Shown in pieces: positions 27,312 through 39,130 of a stretch of DNA of 64,000 bases (the stretch's first letter is position 1; the number at the start of each line of letters is the position of its first letter). Under the pieces are notes generated by a model. It had not been told where the DNA came from. It did not search any database and was given only the letters and a program-made list of their open reading frames with translations. Source of the DNA: Massilia sp. ZL223 (GTDB lineage: Bacteria; Pseudomonadota; Gammaproteobacteria; Burkholderiales; Burkholderiaceae_D); contig NZ_JAGPWD010000004.1 in the NCBI RefSeq assembly GCF_018119395.1, positions 62,001 to 126,000 of the forward strand, written 5' to 3'. Made by a program: the position numbers and the translations under genes.

Positions 27312-28135
27312 AAAACCTGAACGAACCCGAACAGCCAGTGGCCCCGCCGCCGGTGGTCACCGCGCCGCCGCGCATGCTGGAGCCGGCGCTGGAGCCGCTG
27401 CCCGAGCCGCGCGCCGCCGACATCAAGCCGCCGCGCTTCTGCTGCTTCGTCACCGGCACCGATACCGAGATCGGCAAGACCCTGGTCTCCGCCGCGATCC
27501 TGCACAAGCTGGTGCAGAGCGGCCGCCGCGCCTGCGGCATGAAACCGATCGCCGCCGGCGCCGACATGATCGGCGGAGAGCTGCACAACGAGGACGCCGA
27601 CATGCTGGCGGCCGCCGGCAACGTGCATCTGCCCTCGTCGATCACGACGCCTTTCATGCTGCGCGAGCCGGCCGCCCCGCACATCGCCGCCGCGCTCGAA
27701 GGCGTGAGCATCGACCCGGTGCCGATCATCGCCGCCTATGCCGAGATCCAGGCCGCCTCCGATGCTGTGGTGGTCGAGGGCGTGGGCGGTTTCCGCGTGC
27801 CCTTCAACGACGACTTCGACAGCGCCGACCTGGCCGCCCAGCTCAACCTGCCGGTGATCCTGGTGGTGGGCCTGCGGCTGGGCTGCATCAGCCACGCGCT
27901 GCTGACTGTGGAAGCCATCGTGGCGCGTGGCCTGGTGCTGGCCGGCTGGGTCGCCAACACGGCGGACGCCGACATGCGCTTCATGCAAGAGAATATCGAC
28001 GCGCTGGCACAGCGCATCCCGGCGCCGCTGCTGGGCCATGTGCCGCGTCTTGAACACCCCACGGCCGCCGCCGCGGCCGACTACATTGACCTCGCGGGAC
28101 TGCCGGGCTGGCCGTCCTCGCGGGTCCAGATCTAA
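27308..28135 (+). CDS. bioD: ATP-dependent dethiobiotin synthetase, with proline-rich N-terminal extension
   Basis: Closes the ureido ring of dethiobiotin from DAPA, CO2 and ATP. It has 275 residues, about 50 more than the E. coli enzyme. The P-loop [17 protein letters not shown] lies at 47-63, followed by [11 protein letters not shown], then [13 protein letters not shown] and a C-terminal [11 protein letters not shown]. The first 42 residues are a Pro/Glu/Ala-rich extension not expected in the family; the only start that fits the ATGA overlap with bioF is ATG 27308, so the extension is probably translated. The next gene, bioB, is 11 bases away. Confidence 0.93.
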   Translation: MKNLNEPEQPVAPPPVVTAPPRMLEPALEPLPEPRAADIKPPRFCCFVTGTDTEIGKTLVSAAILHKLVQSGRRACGMKPIAAGADMIGGELHNEDADMLAAAGNVHLPSSITTPFMLREPAAPHIAAALEGVSIDPVPIIAAYAEIQAASDAVVVEGVGGFRVPFNDDFDSADLAAQLNLPVILVVGLRLGCISHALLTVEAIVARGLVLAGWVANTADADMRFMQENIDALAQRIPAPLLGHVPRLEHPTAAAAADYIDLAGLPGWPSSRVQI

Positions 28136-28146
28136 AAGGAATTCCC

Positions 28147-29181
28147 ATGTCCCAAACTAACACCGTCGCCCTGCACCGCCCGACCGCCGCGATCAAAGAA
28201 CGTCCCGACGCCACGTGGCCGCTGGCCGATGTGCTGGCGCTGTTCGAGCTGCCGTTCCCGGAACTGATGCACCGCGCCCAGACCGTGCACCGCGCCAACT
28301 TCCCGGACGGCGACGTCGAGCTGGCCACCCTGCTGTCGATCAAGACCGGCGGCTGCGAAGAAGACTGCGGCTACTGCCCGCAGGCGGCGCGCTACGACAC
28401 CGGCGTGGAAGCCAAGAAGATCCTCGACATCGACACCGTGCTGGACGCGGCGCGCCAGGCCAAGGCCAGCGGCGCTACCCGCTTCTGCATGGGCGCGGCA
28501 TGGCGCAGCCCGAAAGAGCGCGACATGGAAAAGGTCGAGAACATGGTGCGCGAAGTGAAGGCCCTGGGCCTGGAAACCTGCGCCACCCTGGGCATGCTGG
28601 AAGAAGGCCAGGCGGAACAGCTGAAGAACGCCGGCCTGGACTACTACAACCACAACATCGACACCGCGCCTGACTTCTACAACAACGTCATCTCGACCCG
28701 CGAATACCAGGACCGCCTGGACACCCTGGGCCGCGTGCGCAACGCCGGCCTGAAGGTCTGCTGCGGCGGCATCGTGGGCATGGGCGAGACGCGCGAGCAG
28801 CGCGCCGGCCTGATCGCCCAGCTGGCCAACCTGAACCCGTATCCGGAATCGGTGCCGGTCAACCACCTGGTGCAGGTGGAAGGCACGCCGCTGCACGGCG
28901 TCGACAAGCTCGATCCGATCGAATTCGTGCGCACCATCGCGGTGGCGCGCATCACCATGCCGCAGGCGCGGGTGCGCCTGTCGGCCGGCCGCCGCGAACT
29001 GGGCGAAGCCGTGCAGGCGATGTGCTTCATGGCCGGCGCCAACTCGATCTTCTACGGCGACAAGCTGCTCACCACCGGCAACCCGGAAGCGGACGACGAC
29101 CGCGTCCTGCTGGAAAAGCTCGGCCTCAAGACCCGCGCGGCCACGCTGGACTCGGTGCAGAAGGAAGCCTGCGGCTGCTGA
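28147..29181 (+). CDS. bioB: Biotin synthase (radical SAM)
   Basis: Inserts sulfur into dethiobiotin, the last step of biotin synthesis. It has 344 residues. The radical SAM cluster ligands Cys70, Cys74 and Cys77 are in [14 protein letters not shown]. Family blocks [29 protein letters not shown] and [12 protein letters not shown] are intact, and the iron-sulfur donor cluster region near VCCGGI is present. It starts 11 bases after bioD, is the last bio gene of the insert, and is separated from liuD by a 75-base gap that holds a GC-rich hairpin. Confidence 0.97.
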   Translation: MSQTNTVALHRPTAAIKERPDATWPLADVLALFELPFPELMHRAQTVHRANFPDGDVELATLLSIKTGGCEEDCGYCPQAARYDTGVEAKKILDIDTVLDAARQAKASGATRFCMGAAWRSPKERDMEKVENMVREVKALGLETCATLGMLEEGQAEQLKNAGLDYYNHNIDTAPDFYNNVISTREYQDRLDTLGRVRNAGLKVCCGGIVGMGETREQRAGLIAQLANLNPYPESVPVNHLVQVEGTPLHGVDKLDPIEFVRTIAVARITMPQARVRLSAGRRELGEAVQAMCFMAGANSIFYGDKLLTTGNPEADDDRVLLEKLGLKTRAATLDSVQKEACGC

Positions 29182-29191
29182 TGCATCTCTT

Positions 29192-29216
29192 GCGCGGCCG
29201 GGAGACATGGCCGCGC
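29192..29216 (+). terminator. Intercistronic hairpin between bioB and liuD
   Basis: GCGCGGCC (29192-29199) pairs perfectly with GGCCGCGC (29209-29216) across a nine-base loop. There is no clear T run after it, so it may be an mRNA-stabilising or attenuating hairpin rather than a full terminator. Confidence 0.4.
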
Positions 29217-29256
29217 ACTCTTCCTCCGAACAACCATAAGCGAAAGACCTAGACGC

Positions 29257-31281
<2,025 letters not shown>

Positions 31282-31310
31282 CACAACCCTAAAAATAACA
31301 AGGGGGAGAC

Positions 31311-32249
31311 ATGCGCATACTGCTGTACCGGGGTGACGGCGTCATCGAGCCGTGGGTGCGCGAATTCGCAAGCATCATGCCGCAGGCCGAAACGGTGGCC
31401 TGGAAGGAGGGCGAAGTCCTCGCCCCCTGCGACTATGTAATCCTGTGGAACCCTGCCCCGGCCCTGCTGGAGCAGCTTTCCCTGCAGTCCCAGCTCAAGG
31501 CGATCTTCCTGATGGGCGCCGGCGTCGACGCCCTGCTCAAGTTCGGCGAAGCCCTGCCCCAGGTGCCCCTGGTGCGCCTGGGCGACGCCGGCATGGGCGT
31601 GCAGATGGCCGAGTATGTGGCGCACGCGGTGCTGCGCTACTTCCGCCGCTTCGACGAATACGAGCAGCAGGCCAGGCACGGCGCCTGGCATCCGCTGCCG
31701 CAGATCGCCAAGGAAGACTTCCCGATCGGCGTCATGGGCCTGGGCAGGCTCGGCATGCCGGTGGTCGAGGCGATGCGCCATTTCGGCTTTCCGGTGCTGG
31801 GCTGGAGCCGCACGCCCAAAAGCATTCCCGGCGTCGAGACCTATGCCGGCATGGAGCAGCTCGAGCCCTTCCTGCGCGGCACCCGGGTGCTGGTCTGCCT
31901 GCTGCCGCTGACGGCGGAGACGGCCAACCTGCTCGACCGCCACAACCTGGGCAAGCTGCAGCCGGGCGCCTACCTGATCAACGTCTCGCGCGGCGCCATC
32001 ATCGCCGAGCCGGACCTGATGACCTTGATCCGTTCCGGGCACATCGCCGGCGCCACGCTGGACGTGTTCCGCCACGAGCCGCTGCCGGCGCCGCATCCGT
32101 TCTGGAACGAGCCGCGCATCAGCATCACCCCGCATATTTCGGCGCTCACCGTGCGCCCTGACGCTGTCCACCAGATCGCCGAGAAGATCGCGGCGCTGGA
32201 GAACGGCCAACCGGTCGGCGACGTGGTCGACCGCACTTTAGGATACTGA
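31311..32249 (+). CDS. ghrA: Glyoxylate/hydroxypyruvate reductase A (D-2-hydroxyacid dehydrogenase)
   Basis: NAD(P)H-dependent reductase of 2-keto acids, 312 residues, GhrA type. The nucleotide-binding motif is IGVMGLGRLGMPVVEAM. Catalytic-region blocks are LINVSRGAIIAEPDLM, LDVFRHEPLPAPHPFW and ISITPHISALTVR with the catalytic histidine. It starts 29 bases after liuD with a GGGGGAG-type ribosome site, and its stop is one base before the liuE start, so it is part of the operon. It has no known step in leucine breakdown. It might reduce a branched keto acid, but this is inference. Confidence 0.92.
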   Translation: MRILLYRGDGVIEPWVREFASIMPQAETVAWKEGEVLAPCDYVILWNPAPALLEQLSLQSQLKAIFLMGAGVDALLKFGEALPQVPLVRLGDAGMGVQMAEYVAHAVLRYFRRFDEYEQQARHGAWHPLPQIAKEDFPIGVMGLGRLGMPVVEAMRHFGFPVLGWSRTPKSIPGVETYAGMEQLEPFLRGTRVLVCLLPLTAETANLLDRHNLGKLQPGAYLINVSRGAIIAEPDLMTLIRSGHIAGATLDVFRHEPLPAPHPFWNEPRISITPHISALTVRPDAVHQIAEKIAALENGQPVGDVVDRTLGY

Positions 32250-32250
32250 A

Positions 32251-33171
32251 ATGATTCAACAACCCGGCCTGCCGAAGAAGGTCAAGATTGTCGAAGTGGG
32301 GCCGCGCGATGGCCTGCAGAACGAGAAAGAGGCGCTGTCGGTCGATATCAAGGTGGAACTGGTCGAGCGCCTGGCGCGCGCCGGCTTCGCCAACGTGGAG
32401 GCGGCGGCCTTCGTGTCGCCCAAGTGGGTGCCGCAGATGGCCACCAGTGCCGAGGTCATGGCGCGCATCGAGCGCCTGCCCGGCGTGATCTATTCGGCCC
32501 TGGTGCCGAACATGCAGGGCTTCGAGCTGGCGCTGGCCGGCAAGGCGGACGAAGTAGTGGTGTTCGGCGCGGCCTCGGAAGCCTTCTCGCAGAAGAACAT
32601 CAATTGCTCGATCGCCGAGTCGATCAAGCGCTTCGAGCCGGTGGCCAAGGCCGCCAAGGACCATGGCCTGCGCCTGCGCGGGTCGATCAGCACGGCCTTC
32701 GGCTGCCCCTACCAGGGCGAGGTGCCGCTGGATGCGGTGGGCGACGTGGTGGCGCGCATGCGCGACCTGGGCTGCGACGAGATCGATATTGCCGACACCA
32801 TCGGCGTGTCGACGGCCCGCAAGACCCAGGCGGTGATGCTGCGCGCGGCGCAGGAATTCCCGATCGAGAAGCTGTCGGGGCATTTCCACGATACTTACGG
32901 GCAGGCGCTGGCCAACATCTACGCGGCGATGGAAGTGGGCGTGGCGATCTTCCACTCGTCGGTGGCGGGGCTGGGCGGTTGCCCGTACGCCAAGGGCGCG
33001 ACGGGGAATGTGGCGACCGAGGATGTGCTGTACCTGATGCAGGGGCTCGGGATCGAGACGGGCGTGGACCTGGATCAGATCGTCGATGCGGGCTTGTTCA
33101 TTTCCGAGAAGCTGGGGCGCAAAAGTGTGAGCCGGGCGGGGAATGCGCTGGCGGCGAAACGCGCCGGTTGA
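32251..33171 (+). CDS. liuE: Hydroxymethylglutaryl-CoA lyase
   Basis: Splits HMG-CoA to acetyl-CoA and acetoacetate, ending the leucine pathway. It has 306 residues. The N-terminal VEVGPRDGLQNEK holds the catalytic Arg-Asp pair. STAFGCPYQGEV and HFHDTYGQALAN are metal-binding strands, and the signature loop GLGGCPYAKGATGNVATED carries the catalytic Cys244. It is the last gene of the operon and is followed by a strong palindromic terminator at 33189-33221. Isovaleryl-CoA dehydrogenase, which would feed this pathway, is not in the window. Confidence 0.96.
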   Translation: MIQQPGLPKKVKIVEVGPRDGLQNEKEALSVDIKVELVERLARAGFANVEAAAFVSPKWVPQMATSAEVMARIERLPGVIYSALVPNMQGFELALAGKADEVVVFGAASEAFSQKNINCSIAESIKRFEPVAKAAKDHGLRLRGSISTAFGCPYQGEVPLDAVGDVVARMRDLGCDEIDIADTIGVSTARKTQAVMLRAAQEFPIEKLSGHFHDTYGQALANIYAAMEVGVAIFHSSVAGLGGCPYAKGATGNVATEDVLYLMQGLGIETGVDLDQIVDAGLFISEKLGRKSVSRAGNALAAKRAG

Positions 33172-33188
33172 GTTCCCGGTACGCACGC

Positions 33189-33221
33189 AAACTTGGATCC
33201 CGGCCGGGATCCAAGTTTTTT
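33189..33221 (+). terminator. Intrinsic terminator of the liu/bio operon
   Basis: A perfect 30-base palindrome (33189-33218, AAACTTGGATCCCGG and its complement) is followed by a run of six T. It resembles one arm pair of the dispersed doublet repeat with the spacer missing, so a repeat seems to serve as the terminator. Confidence 0.75.
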
Positions 33222-33240
33222 CGCGCAGCCGCGAAAAAGA

Positions 33241-33272
33241 AAAAGGCCGACAACTTTCGCTGTCGGCCTTTT
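33241..33272 (-). terminator. Intrinsic terminator downstream of tRNA-Pro (bidirectional form)
   Basis: The stem AAAAGGCCGACA (33241-33252) pairs with TGTCGGCCTTTT (33261-33272). On the minus strand it follows the tRNA 3' end directly and runs into a T-rich stretch, so it should end the tRNA transcript. On the plus strand it could back up the liu terminator. Confidence 0.75.
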
Positions 33273-33282
33273 CTTTGAATCT

Positions 33283-33359
<77 letters not shown>

Positions 33360-33469
33360 AGAAGACAGATAATAGCCCGTCGGCGTGACCTGGTCAAGGT
33401 TTCGCGGCAAAATACCCCGAAATGTCGCATTCTTCGACACAGATGAGGTGACCGCGAGGTGACCATACA

Positions 33470-34042
33470 GTGACTTTCACAGCATCCTACGCCAACCGGC
33501 GGCTGTTCTTCGGTATCGCCGTGTCGCTGACCGTGCACCTGCTGTTCGTGCTCGGCTACCGCGGCCTGGGACCTGCGGCGCCTGTGTTTGCCCTCGCCGA
33601 ACCGGCGCCGATCGCCGTCACGATCCGCCCTCCCCCTCCGCCGGAACCGCCGCAACGCCTGGCGCCGCCGCAAACACCGGCCGCTTCCCGGCCCGCGCGC
33701 ACCGCGCCCCGGAAAAAAATCATCGCCGTGCCAAAAACGCCAAAAAAAGAAGCAGAGGCCCCCTTCATCGTCCAGCAGCCGGAAACGCCGCCCGAGGACG
33801 CCCCCAAATTCGACATGGAAGCCGCGCGCCGGATTGCACGCGAGAACGCGCATCTGCGCGATCCCGGCAAGGAGGGAACAGCGCTGGCGCAATTTCCGGA
33901 AGAACCGCTACAGACGGAATCGAAGCTGGCACGCGCCATCAGCAAGGCCAAGCGCCCGAATTGCAAGGACGGCATCCCGGGAGGCCTGCTGGCGCCGCTG
34001 TACCTGATGATGGACAAGAAAAACAGCGGCTGTAAGTGGTGA
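33470..34042 (+). CDS. TonB-like single-span membrane protein, function unknown
   Basis: Protein of 190 residues starting at GTG 33470 with GAGGTGA seven bases upstream. An N-terminal membrane anchor (RLFFGIAVSLTVHLLFVLGY) is followed by a Pro-rich linker (IRPPPPPEPPQRLAPPQTP), a Lys-rich part, and a C-terminal domain ending in PNCKDGIPGGLLAPLYLMM and GCKW. The layout resembles TonB or other periplasm-spanning proteins, but the tail does not show the TonB C-terminal fold. The two tail cysteines may form a disulfide. I recall similar GLLA...GC+W tails in other Oxalobacteraceae proteins of unknown function. No exbB or exbD is near. Confidence 0.75.
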   Translation: MTFTASYANRRLFFGIAVSLTVHLLFVLGYRGLGPAAPVFALAEPAPIAVTIRPPPPPEPPQRLAPPQTPAASRPARTAPRKKIIAVPKTPKKEAEAPFIVQQPETPPEDAPKFDMEAARRIARENAHLRDPGKEGTALAQFPEEPLQTESKLARAISKAKRPNCKDGIPGGLLAPLYLMMDKKNSGCKW

Positions 34043-34057
34043 ACGCCGCGTTTCTTC

Positions 34058-34963
34058 CTACTCGCCCTTGATCTGCAAAGCGCGCTCGTACAAGGCGTTC
34101 TTCTTGCGCCCCGTGATCTGCGCCGCCAGGTTCGCCGCCTGCTTCACGCTGCACTCGGTGAGCAGGATCTGCAGGATGCGCTCCGCTTCCGCATCCTGTT
34201 CGTCGGTCTCGGCCACCGCGCCTTCCACCAGCACGACGAACTCGCCGCGCTCGCGGTGCTGGTCGGCCTTCACCCAGGCCAGCGCCTCGCTCAGCGCGCA
34301 GCGGTGCACTTCCTCGAACAGCTTGGACAGCTCGCGCGCGAACACCACCTGGCGCGTCGGCTCGAAGGCCTCCATCAGGGCTTCGACGCAATCGACGATC
34401 CGGTGCGGCGCCTCGTAGAACACCAGGGTCGAGGCCTCGCGCACCAGGGGCGCCAGGGCCGCCTCGCGCTGCCTGGACTTGGCCGGCAGGAAGCCGACGA
34501 AGTGGAAGCGGTCGTTCACCAGCCCGCTCGCGGACAGCGCGGTAATCGCCGCCGACGGCCCCGGCAGCGGCACCACGTTCAGCCCGGCGTTGCGCACCGC
34601 ATCGACGATGCGCGCGCCTGGGTCGGACACGGCCGGCGTGCCCGCATCGGAAACCAGGGCCACGCGCTGGCCCGCCTGCAGGCGTTCGACGATCTTGTCC
34701 GCCACCTCGCGCTCGTTGTGCTGGTGCGCGGCGATGGTCTGCTTGTTCAGGCCGAAGCGCTGCAGCAAGGCCCCCGTCTTGCGCGTGTCTTCACAGGCTA
34801 CGACGTCGGCCAGCGCCAGCAGGTGCAAGGCGCGCAGCGTGATGTCGGTGACGTTGCCGATCGGTGTAGCCACGACATACAGCGTTGCGGTAGGATAGGA
34901 CTGCTGGGCCGCCTCGCCCATGACGGGAAGCCGGGCGATGTCGATGGTCTGCTGTTCTGCCAT
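34058..34963 (-). CDS. rsmI: 16S rRNA 2'-O-ribose methyltransferase (C1402)
   Basis: SAM-dependent enzyme that methylates the ribose of C1402 in 16S rRNA. It has 301 residues. Signatures are TLYVVATPIGNVTDITLRAL, CEDTRKTGALL, LVSDAGTPAVSDPG and VPLPGPSAAITAL. It is divergent from lpoA with only 14 bases between start codons, matching the rsmI (yraL)/lpoA arrangement of gammaproteobacteria. No ribosome site precedes the ATG on this strand, so its own leader must read through the lpoA start region. Confidence 0.95.
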   Translation of the reverse strand: MAEQQTIDIARLPVMGEAAQQSYPTATLYVVATPIGNVTDITLRALHLLALADVVACEDTRKTGALLQRFGLNKQTIAAHQHNEREVADKIVERLQAGQRVALVSDAGTPAVSDPGARIVDAVRNAGLNVVPLPGPSAAITALSASGLVNDRFHFVGFLPAKSRQREAALAPLVREASTLVFYEAPHRIVDCVEALMEAFEPTRQVVFARELSKLFEEVHRCALSEALAWVKADQHRERGEFVVLVEGAVAETDEQDAEAERILQILLTECSVKQAANLAAQITGRKKNALYERALQIKGE

Positions 34964-34977
34964 AAAAAGAGGTTCCG

Positions 34978-36261
34978 ATGCTGAAGAAGAATAATTTCAA
35001 GGGCCTGCGCGCCGCGATCACTGCCCTTGGCGCCATGAGCGTAGCAGGTTTGCTCACCGCCTGCGGCAGCACACCCTTGCCGCCCGATACCGGCTGCGGC
35101 GTGCCGGGCGGATTGTGCGCGCCCAGGGCGCCGGTGACAAGTGCGCCGCCTGTCGAACCAAGCTATACCCCGCCGCCCCCTGCCGACGCGGGCACGCGCA
35201 CCAGTCCGGTCGAACTGCCGCCGCGCGCCGACGGCACAGCGGCCGCGCCGCTGGCCGGCGGTCCCGGCGCACGCATCGCGCTGCTGCTGCCGCTCGAATC
35301 GCAAGCCCTGGCGCAGCCGGCCGAAGCGCTGCGCGCCGGCTTCATGGCCGCCTGGGAACGCGACCGCGCGGGCGTCACGGTCAACGTGGTGCCCACCGGC
35401 GACTCCACCCAGGCCACGCTCGACGCCTACGCGCGCGCCGCCGACCAGAACGACATCGTGGTCGGCCCCCTGGCCCGTTCCGCCGTGGCCGCGCTGGCGT
35501 CCAGCGGCAGCCTCCGCAAACCAACGATTGCCCTCAATCACCCGCAAACCGGCGGCCCGCTGCCGCGCCAGATGCTGGTCATCGGCCTGTCGCTGGAAGA
35601 CGAAGCGCGCCAGGTCGCCGACTGGGCCGCCGCCGAACAGCCGGGCGGCCGCGCCCTGATCGTCACCGGCCCGGCCGCCTGGCAGCAGCGCCTGTCCGGC
35701 GCCTTCGCCGCGCGCTGGTCGCAGCTGGGCAACACGCATGCGGTGGCCGAACTGCCGATCGCCGACGGCTATGTCGACGGCAATGCATTGGCCGACCTGC
35801 GCGCACGCCTGCAGGCCGAGCCGCCGCAGCTGGTCTATGCGGCGCTCGACGCGGTGCAGCTGCGCCAGGTGCGCAGCGCGCTCGGCACCTCGCTGCCGAC
35901 CTACGGCACCGCCTCGGTCAACCCGGGCCGCGATCCCGGCGCCGCCGCGCCGGAGCTGGCCGGCGTGCGCATCCTCGACCTGCCCTGGGCCGTGCAGCCC
36001 GATCATCCTTCGGTCAGCGTCTATCCGCGCTGGAGCGGCAACGAGGGTGTCGACACCCAGCGTCTGTACGCGCTCGGCATCGACGCCTTCCGCATCGCGC
36101 GCGAGCTGGCCCTGCGCCCGGGCAGCGTGTTCGAGGTCGACGGCGTGACCGGCCGCCTGAAGATCGACATGGGCGGCGCCACGCCAAGCTTCCGCCGTGA
36201 TGAAACCGGCGTCGTCTATCGCGACGGCGGCGTGTTCGAACAAGCGGCTTTCGGGCGCTGA
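34978..36261 (+). CDS. lpoA: Penicillin-binding protein activator LpoA/LppC family lipoprotein
   Basis: Outer membrane lipoprotein expected to stimulate a class A penicillin-binding protein. It has 427 residues with lipobox GLLTAC (Cys29). A Pro-rich linker follows, then a LppC periplasmic-binding-protein fold starting at GARIALLLPLESQALAQPAEALRAGF. It is shorter than E. coli LpoA because the N-terminal helical repeat domain is missing, as is usual in betaproteobacteria. The stop is one base before the yraN start. The lpoA-yraN-diaA-dolP order is the same as in E. coli. Confidence 0.88.
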   Translation: MLKKNNFKGLRAAITALGAMSVAGLLTACGSTPLPPDTGCGVPGGLCAPRAPVTSAPPVEPSYTPPPPADAGTRTSPVELPPRADGTAAAPLAGGPGARIALLLPLESQALAQPAEALRAGFMAAWERDRAGVTVNVVPTGDSTQATLDAYARAADQNDIVVGPLARSAVAALASSGSLRKPTIALNHPQTGGPLPRQMLVIGLSLEDEARQVADWAAAEQPGGRALIVTGPAAWQQRLSGAFAARWSQLGNTHAVAELPIADGYVDGNALADLRARLQAEPPQLVYAALDAVQLRQVRSALGTSLPTYGTASVNPGRDPGAAAPELAGVRILDLPWAVQPDHPSVSVYPRWSGNEGVDTQRLYALGIDAFRIARELALRPGSVFEVDGVTGRLKIDMGGATPSFRRDETGVVYRDGGVFEQAAFGR

Positions 36262-36262
36262 C

Positions 36263-36619
36263 ATGTGGCTCGGGCGCCTGTCATTACGGCAGGCCCAGGG
36301 CCAGGACTGGGAACAGGCCGCCCTCGCCTACCTCAAGCGCCACAAGCTGACGCCGGTCGAGCAGAACTTCCGCTGCAAGGCCGGCGAAATCGACCTGATC
36401 ATGCGCGACGGCGCTTCCCTGGTATTCGTCGAGGTGCGCCAGCGCAGCGGCGCCGGGCACGGCGGGGCCGCCGCCAGCATCACTCCCGCCAAGATCCGCC
36501 GCCTGACCCGGGCCGCCCAGGTCTACCTGTTGCGTTTTCCCGTCACTCCACCCTGCCGTTTCGACGTGATTGCCATCGACGGCGAGCGGATTTCCTGGCT
36601 GAAGGACGTGATCAACTGA
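36263..36619 (+). CDS. yraN: YraN family protein (UPF0102)
   Basis: Small protein of 118 residues with a restriction-endonuclease-like fold. The conserved core reads EQAALAYLKRHKLTPVEQNFRCKAGEIDLIMRDG and VFVEVRQRSG, which holds the predicted E-D-EVR nuclease-like residues. Its function is unknown. It starts one base after the lpoA stop, so it is cotranscribed and probably coupled with it. Confidence 0.92.
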   Translation: MWLGRLSLRQAQGQDWEQAALAYLKRHKLTPVEQNFRCKAGEIDLIMRDGASLVFVEVRQRSGAGHGGAAASITPAKIRRLTRAAQVYLLRFPVTPPCRFDVIAIDGERISWLKDVIN

Positions 36620-36676
36620 GTCATTGAAATGTAAGCAATTTTTACCATCATTGCCCGCCCGTGCTTGCCACTGCAC

Positions 36677-37918
<1,242 letters not shown>

Positions 37919-37944
37919 GCTGCAATGAGCGAAACCTGAAACAT

Positions 37945-37976
37945 CGGCAGGACTATAATGGTCCTGCCGTTTTTTT
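37945..37976 (+). terminator. Intrinsic terminator after dolP
   Basis: CGGCAGGAC (37945-37953) pairs with GTCCTGCCG (37961-37969), followed by seven T. The loop itself contains TATAAT (37954-37959), which could serve as the -10 element of the following tlpA-type gene. Confidence 0.85.
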
Positions 37977-37989
37977 ATCCGCATCGACC

Positions 37990-38508
37990 ATGACCGCTCC
38001 TACCTCTTCCCGTTCCTGGGTCAAGCCCGCCGCCATCGCCGCGGTGGTGCTCGCGCTGGCCGGCGTCGGCTATGCCTCCTTCAGCAGCAGCACGCCGGCG
38101 CCCGACGTCACCTTCATCGGCATCGATGGCGAGAAGATCTCGACCGCTTCGCTGCGCGGCAAGGTGGTGATGGTGAACTTCTGGGCCACGTCCTGCGTCA
38201 CCTGCGTCAAGGAGATGCCGGCGATGGTCGAGACCTACAACAAGTTCAAGGGACAGGGGCTGGAGTTCGTCGCCGTGGCGATGCAGTACGACCCGCCCAA
38301 CTACGTGCTGAACTTCACCGAGACGCGCAAGCTGCCGTTCAAGGTGGCGATCGACTCCGCCGGCGACATCGCCAAACAGTTCGGCGACGTCAGCCTGACA
38401 CCGACCACCTTCGTGATCGACAAGCAGGGGCGGATCATCAAGCGCTATGTCGGCGAGCCGGATTTTTCGCAGCTGCAGGCGCTGCTGCAAAAAGAACTGG
38501 CTGGTTAA
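37990..38508 (+). CDS. TlpA-family membrane-anchored thioredoxin
   Basis: Periplasmic disulfide reductase or thiol exchange protein, 172 residues. An uncleaved N-terminal anchor (PAAIAAVVLALAGVGYA) is followed by an AhpC/TSA-like thioredoxin fold. The active site is Cys69-Val-Thr-Cys72 in VNFWATSCVTCVKEMPAM, and the cis-proline loop is SLTPTTFVIDKQG. Partners may be cytochrome c maturation or a Dsb pathway. Its stop overlaps the stop of the convergent thioesterase gene by four bases. Confidence 0.92.
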   Translation: MTAPTSSRSWVKPAAIAAVVLALAGVGYASFSSSTPAPDVTFIGIDGEKISTASLRGKVVMVNFWATSCVTCVKEMPAMVETYNKFKGQGLEFVAVAMQYDPPNYVLNFTETRKLPFKVAIDSAGDIAKQFGDVSLTPTTFVIDKQGRIIKRYVGEPDFSQLQALLQKELAG

Positions 38509-38927
38509 GCCTTCGGATACAGCAGCATCTGGGTGCAGCGGAACAGGGCGATGGTCTTGCCGCTGGCCTGGTCGGTGACCGTCGCATCCCATACCTGGGT
38601 CGTGCGGCCGCAATGAACGGCCGTGGCGACGCACGTGATCAATCCTTCGCGCGCGGTGCCGAGGTGGTTCGATTTCAGTTCGATGGTGGTGAAGCTCTGG
38701 GCGCCTTCCGGGAGGTTGCTGATGCAGCCGTAGCCGGCGCAGGTATCGGCCAGGGTCACGACGCTGCCGGCGTGCAGGTAGCCGTTGGGAGCCAGGTGGA
38801 AGGGTTCGACCTTCATCTCGGCCGCGACCTTGCCGGGGCTGACTTCGAGGATGCGGATGCCCAGGTGGCCGGGGAAGAAGGCGGAGCCGAACTGGTTGAA
38901 GGATTCGGGGGTGTGCTTGGTGGTCAC
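38505..38927 (-). CDS. PaaI-family hotdog thioesterase
   Basis: Acyl-CoA thioesterase-like protein of 140 residues with a single hotdog fold. The active-site segment HLAPNGYLHAGSVVTLADTCAGYGC has the Asn48, His52 and Asp61 positions typical of PaaI-type enzymes. The C-terminal strand GRTTQVWDATVTDQASGKTIALFRCTQ is complete. The substrate is unknown. It is convergent with the TlpA gene and upstream of a repeat doublet. Confidence 0.88.
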   Translation of the reverse strand: MTTKHTPESFNQFGSAFFPGHLGIRILEVSPGKVAAEMKVEPFHLAPNGYLHAGSVVTLADTCAGYGCISNLPEGAQSFTTIELKSNHLGTAREGLITCVATAVHCGRTTQVWDATVTDQASGKTIALFRCTQMLLYPKA

Positions 38928-39018
38928 GATGTGTCGCTCGTTAGTGCAAAAGCGGGATCGTACACGGTGTCGGTTGTTTACGCTGGAGGGTGCACTCGAA
39001 TCTGTAGGCTGCTCTTCG

Positions 39019-39110
39019 AAACTTGGGTTCCGGCTTTCGCCGGAACGACGGTCTTAAGGCGGACCACTAGCGGTTGAGTCGTCGTTCCGGCGAAGGCCGG
39101 AACCTAAGTT
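39019..39110. repeat. REP-like palindromic doublet (copy 2)
   Basis: Left unit 39019-39050 (AACTTGGGTTCCGGC...GGAACGACG) and inverted right unit 39080-39110. The linker (CGGTCTTAAGGCGGACCACTAG and following) closely matches the linker of the doublet near 62.0 kb. Confidence 0.85.
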
Positions 39111-39130
39111 CGCAGAACAGCCCGGAAATC

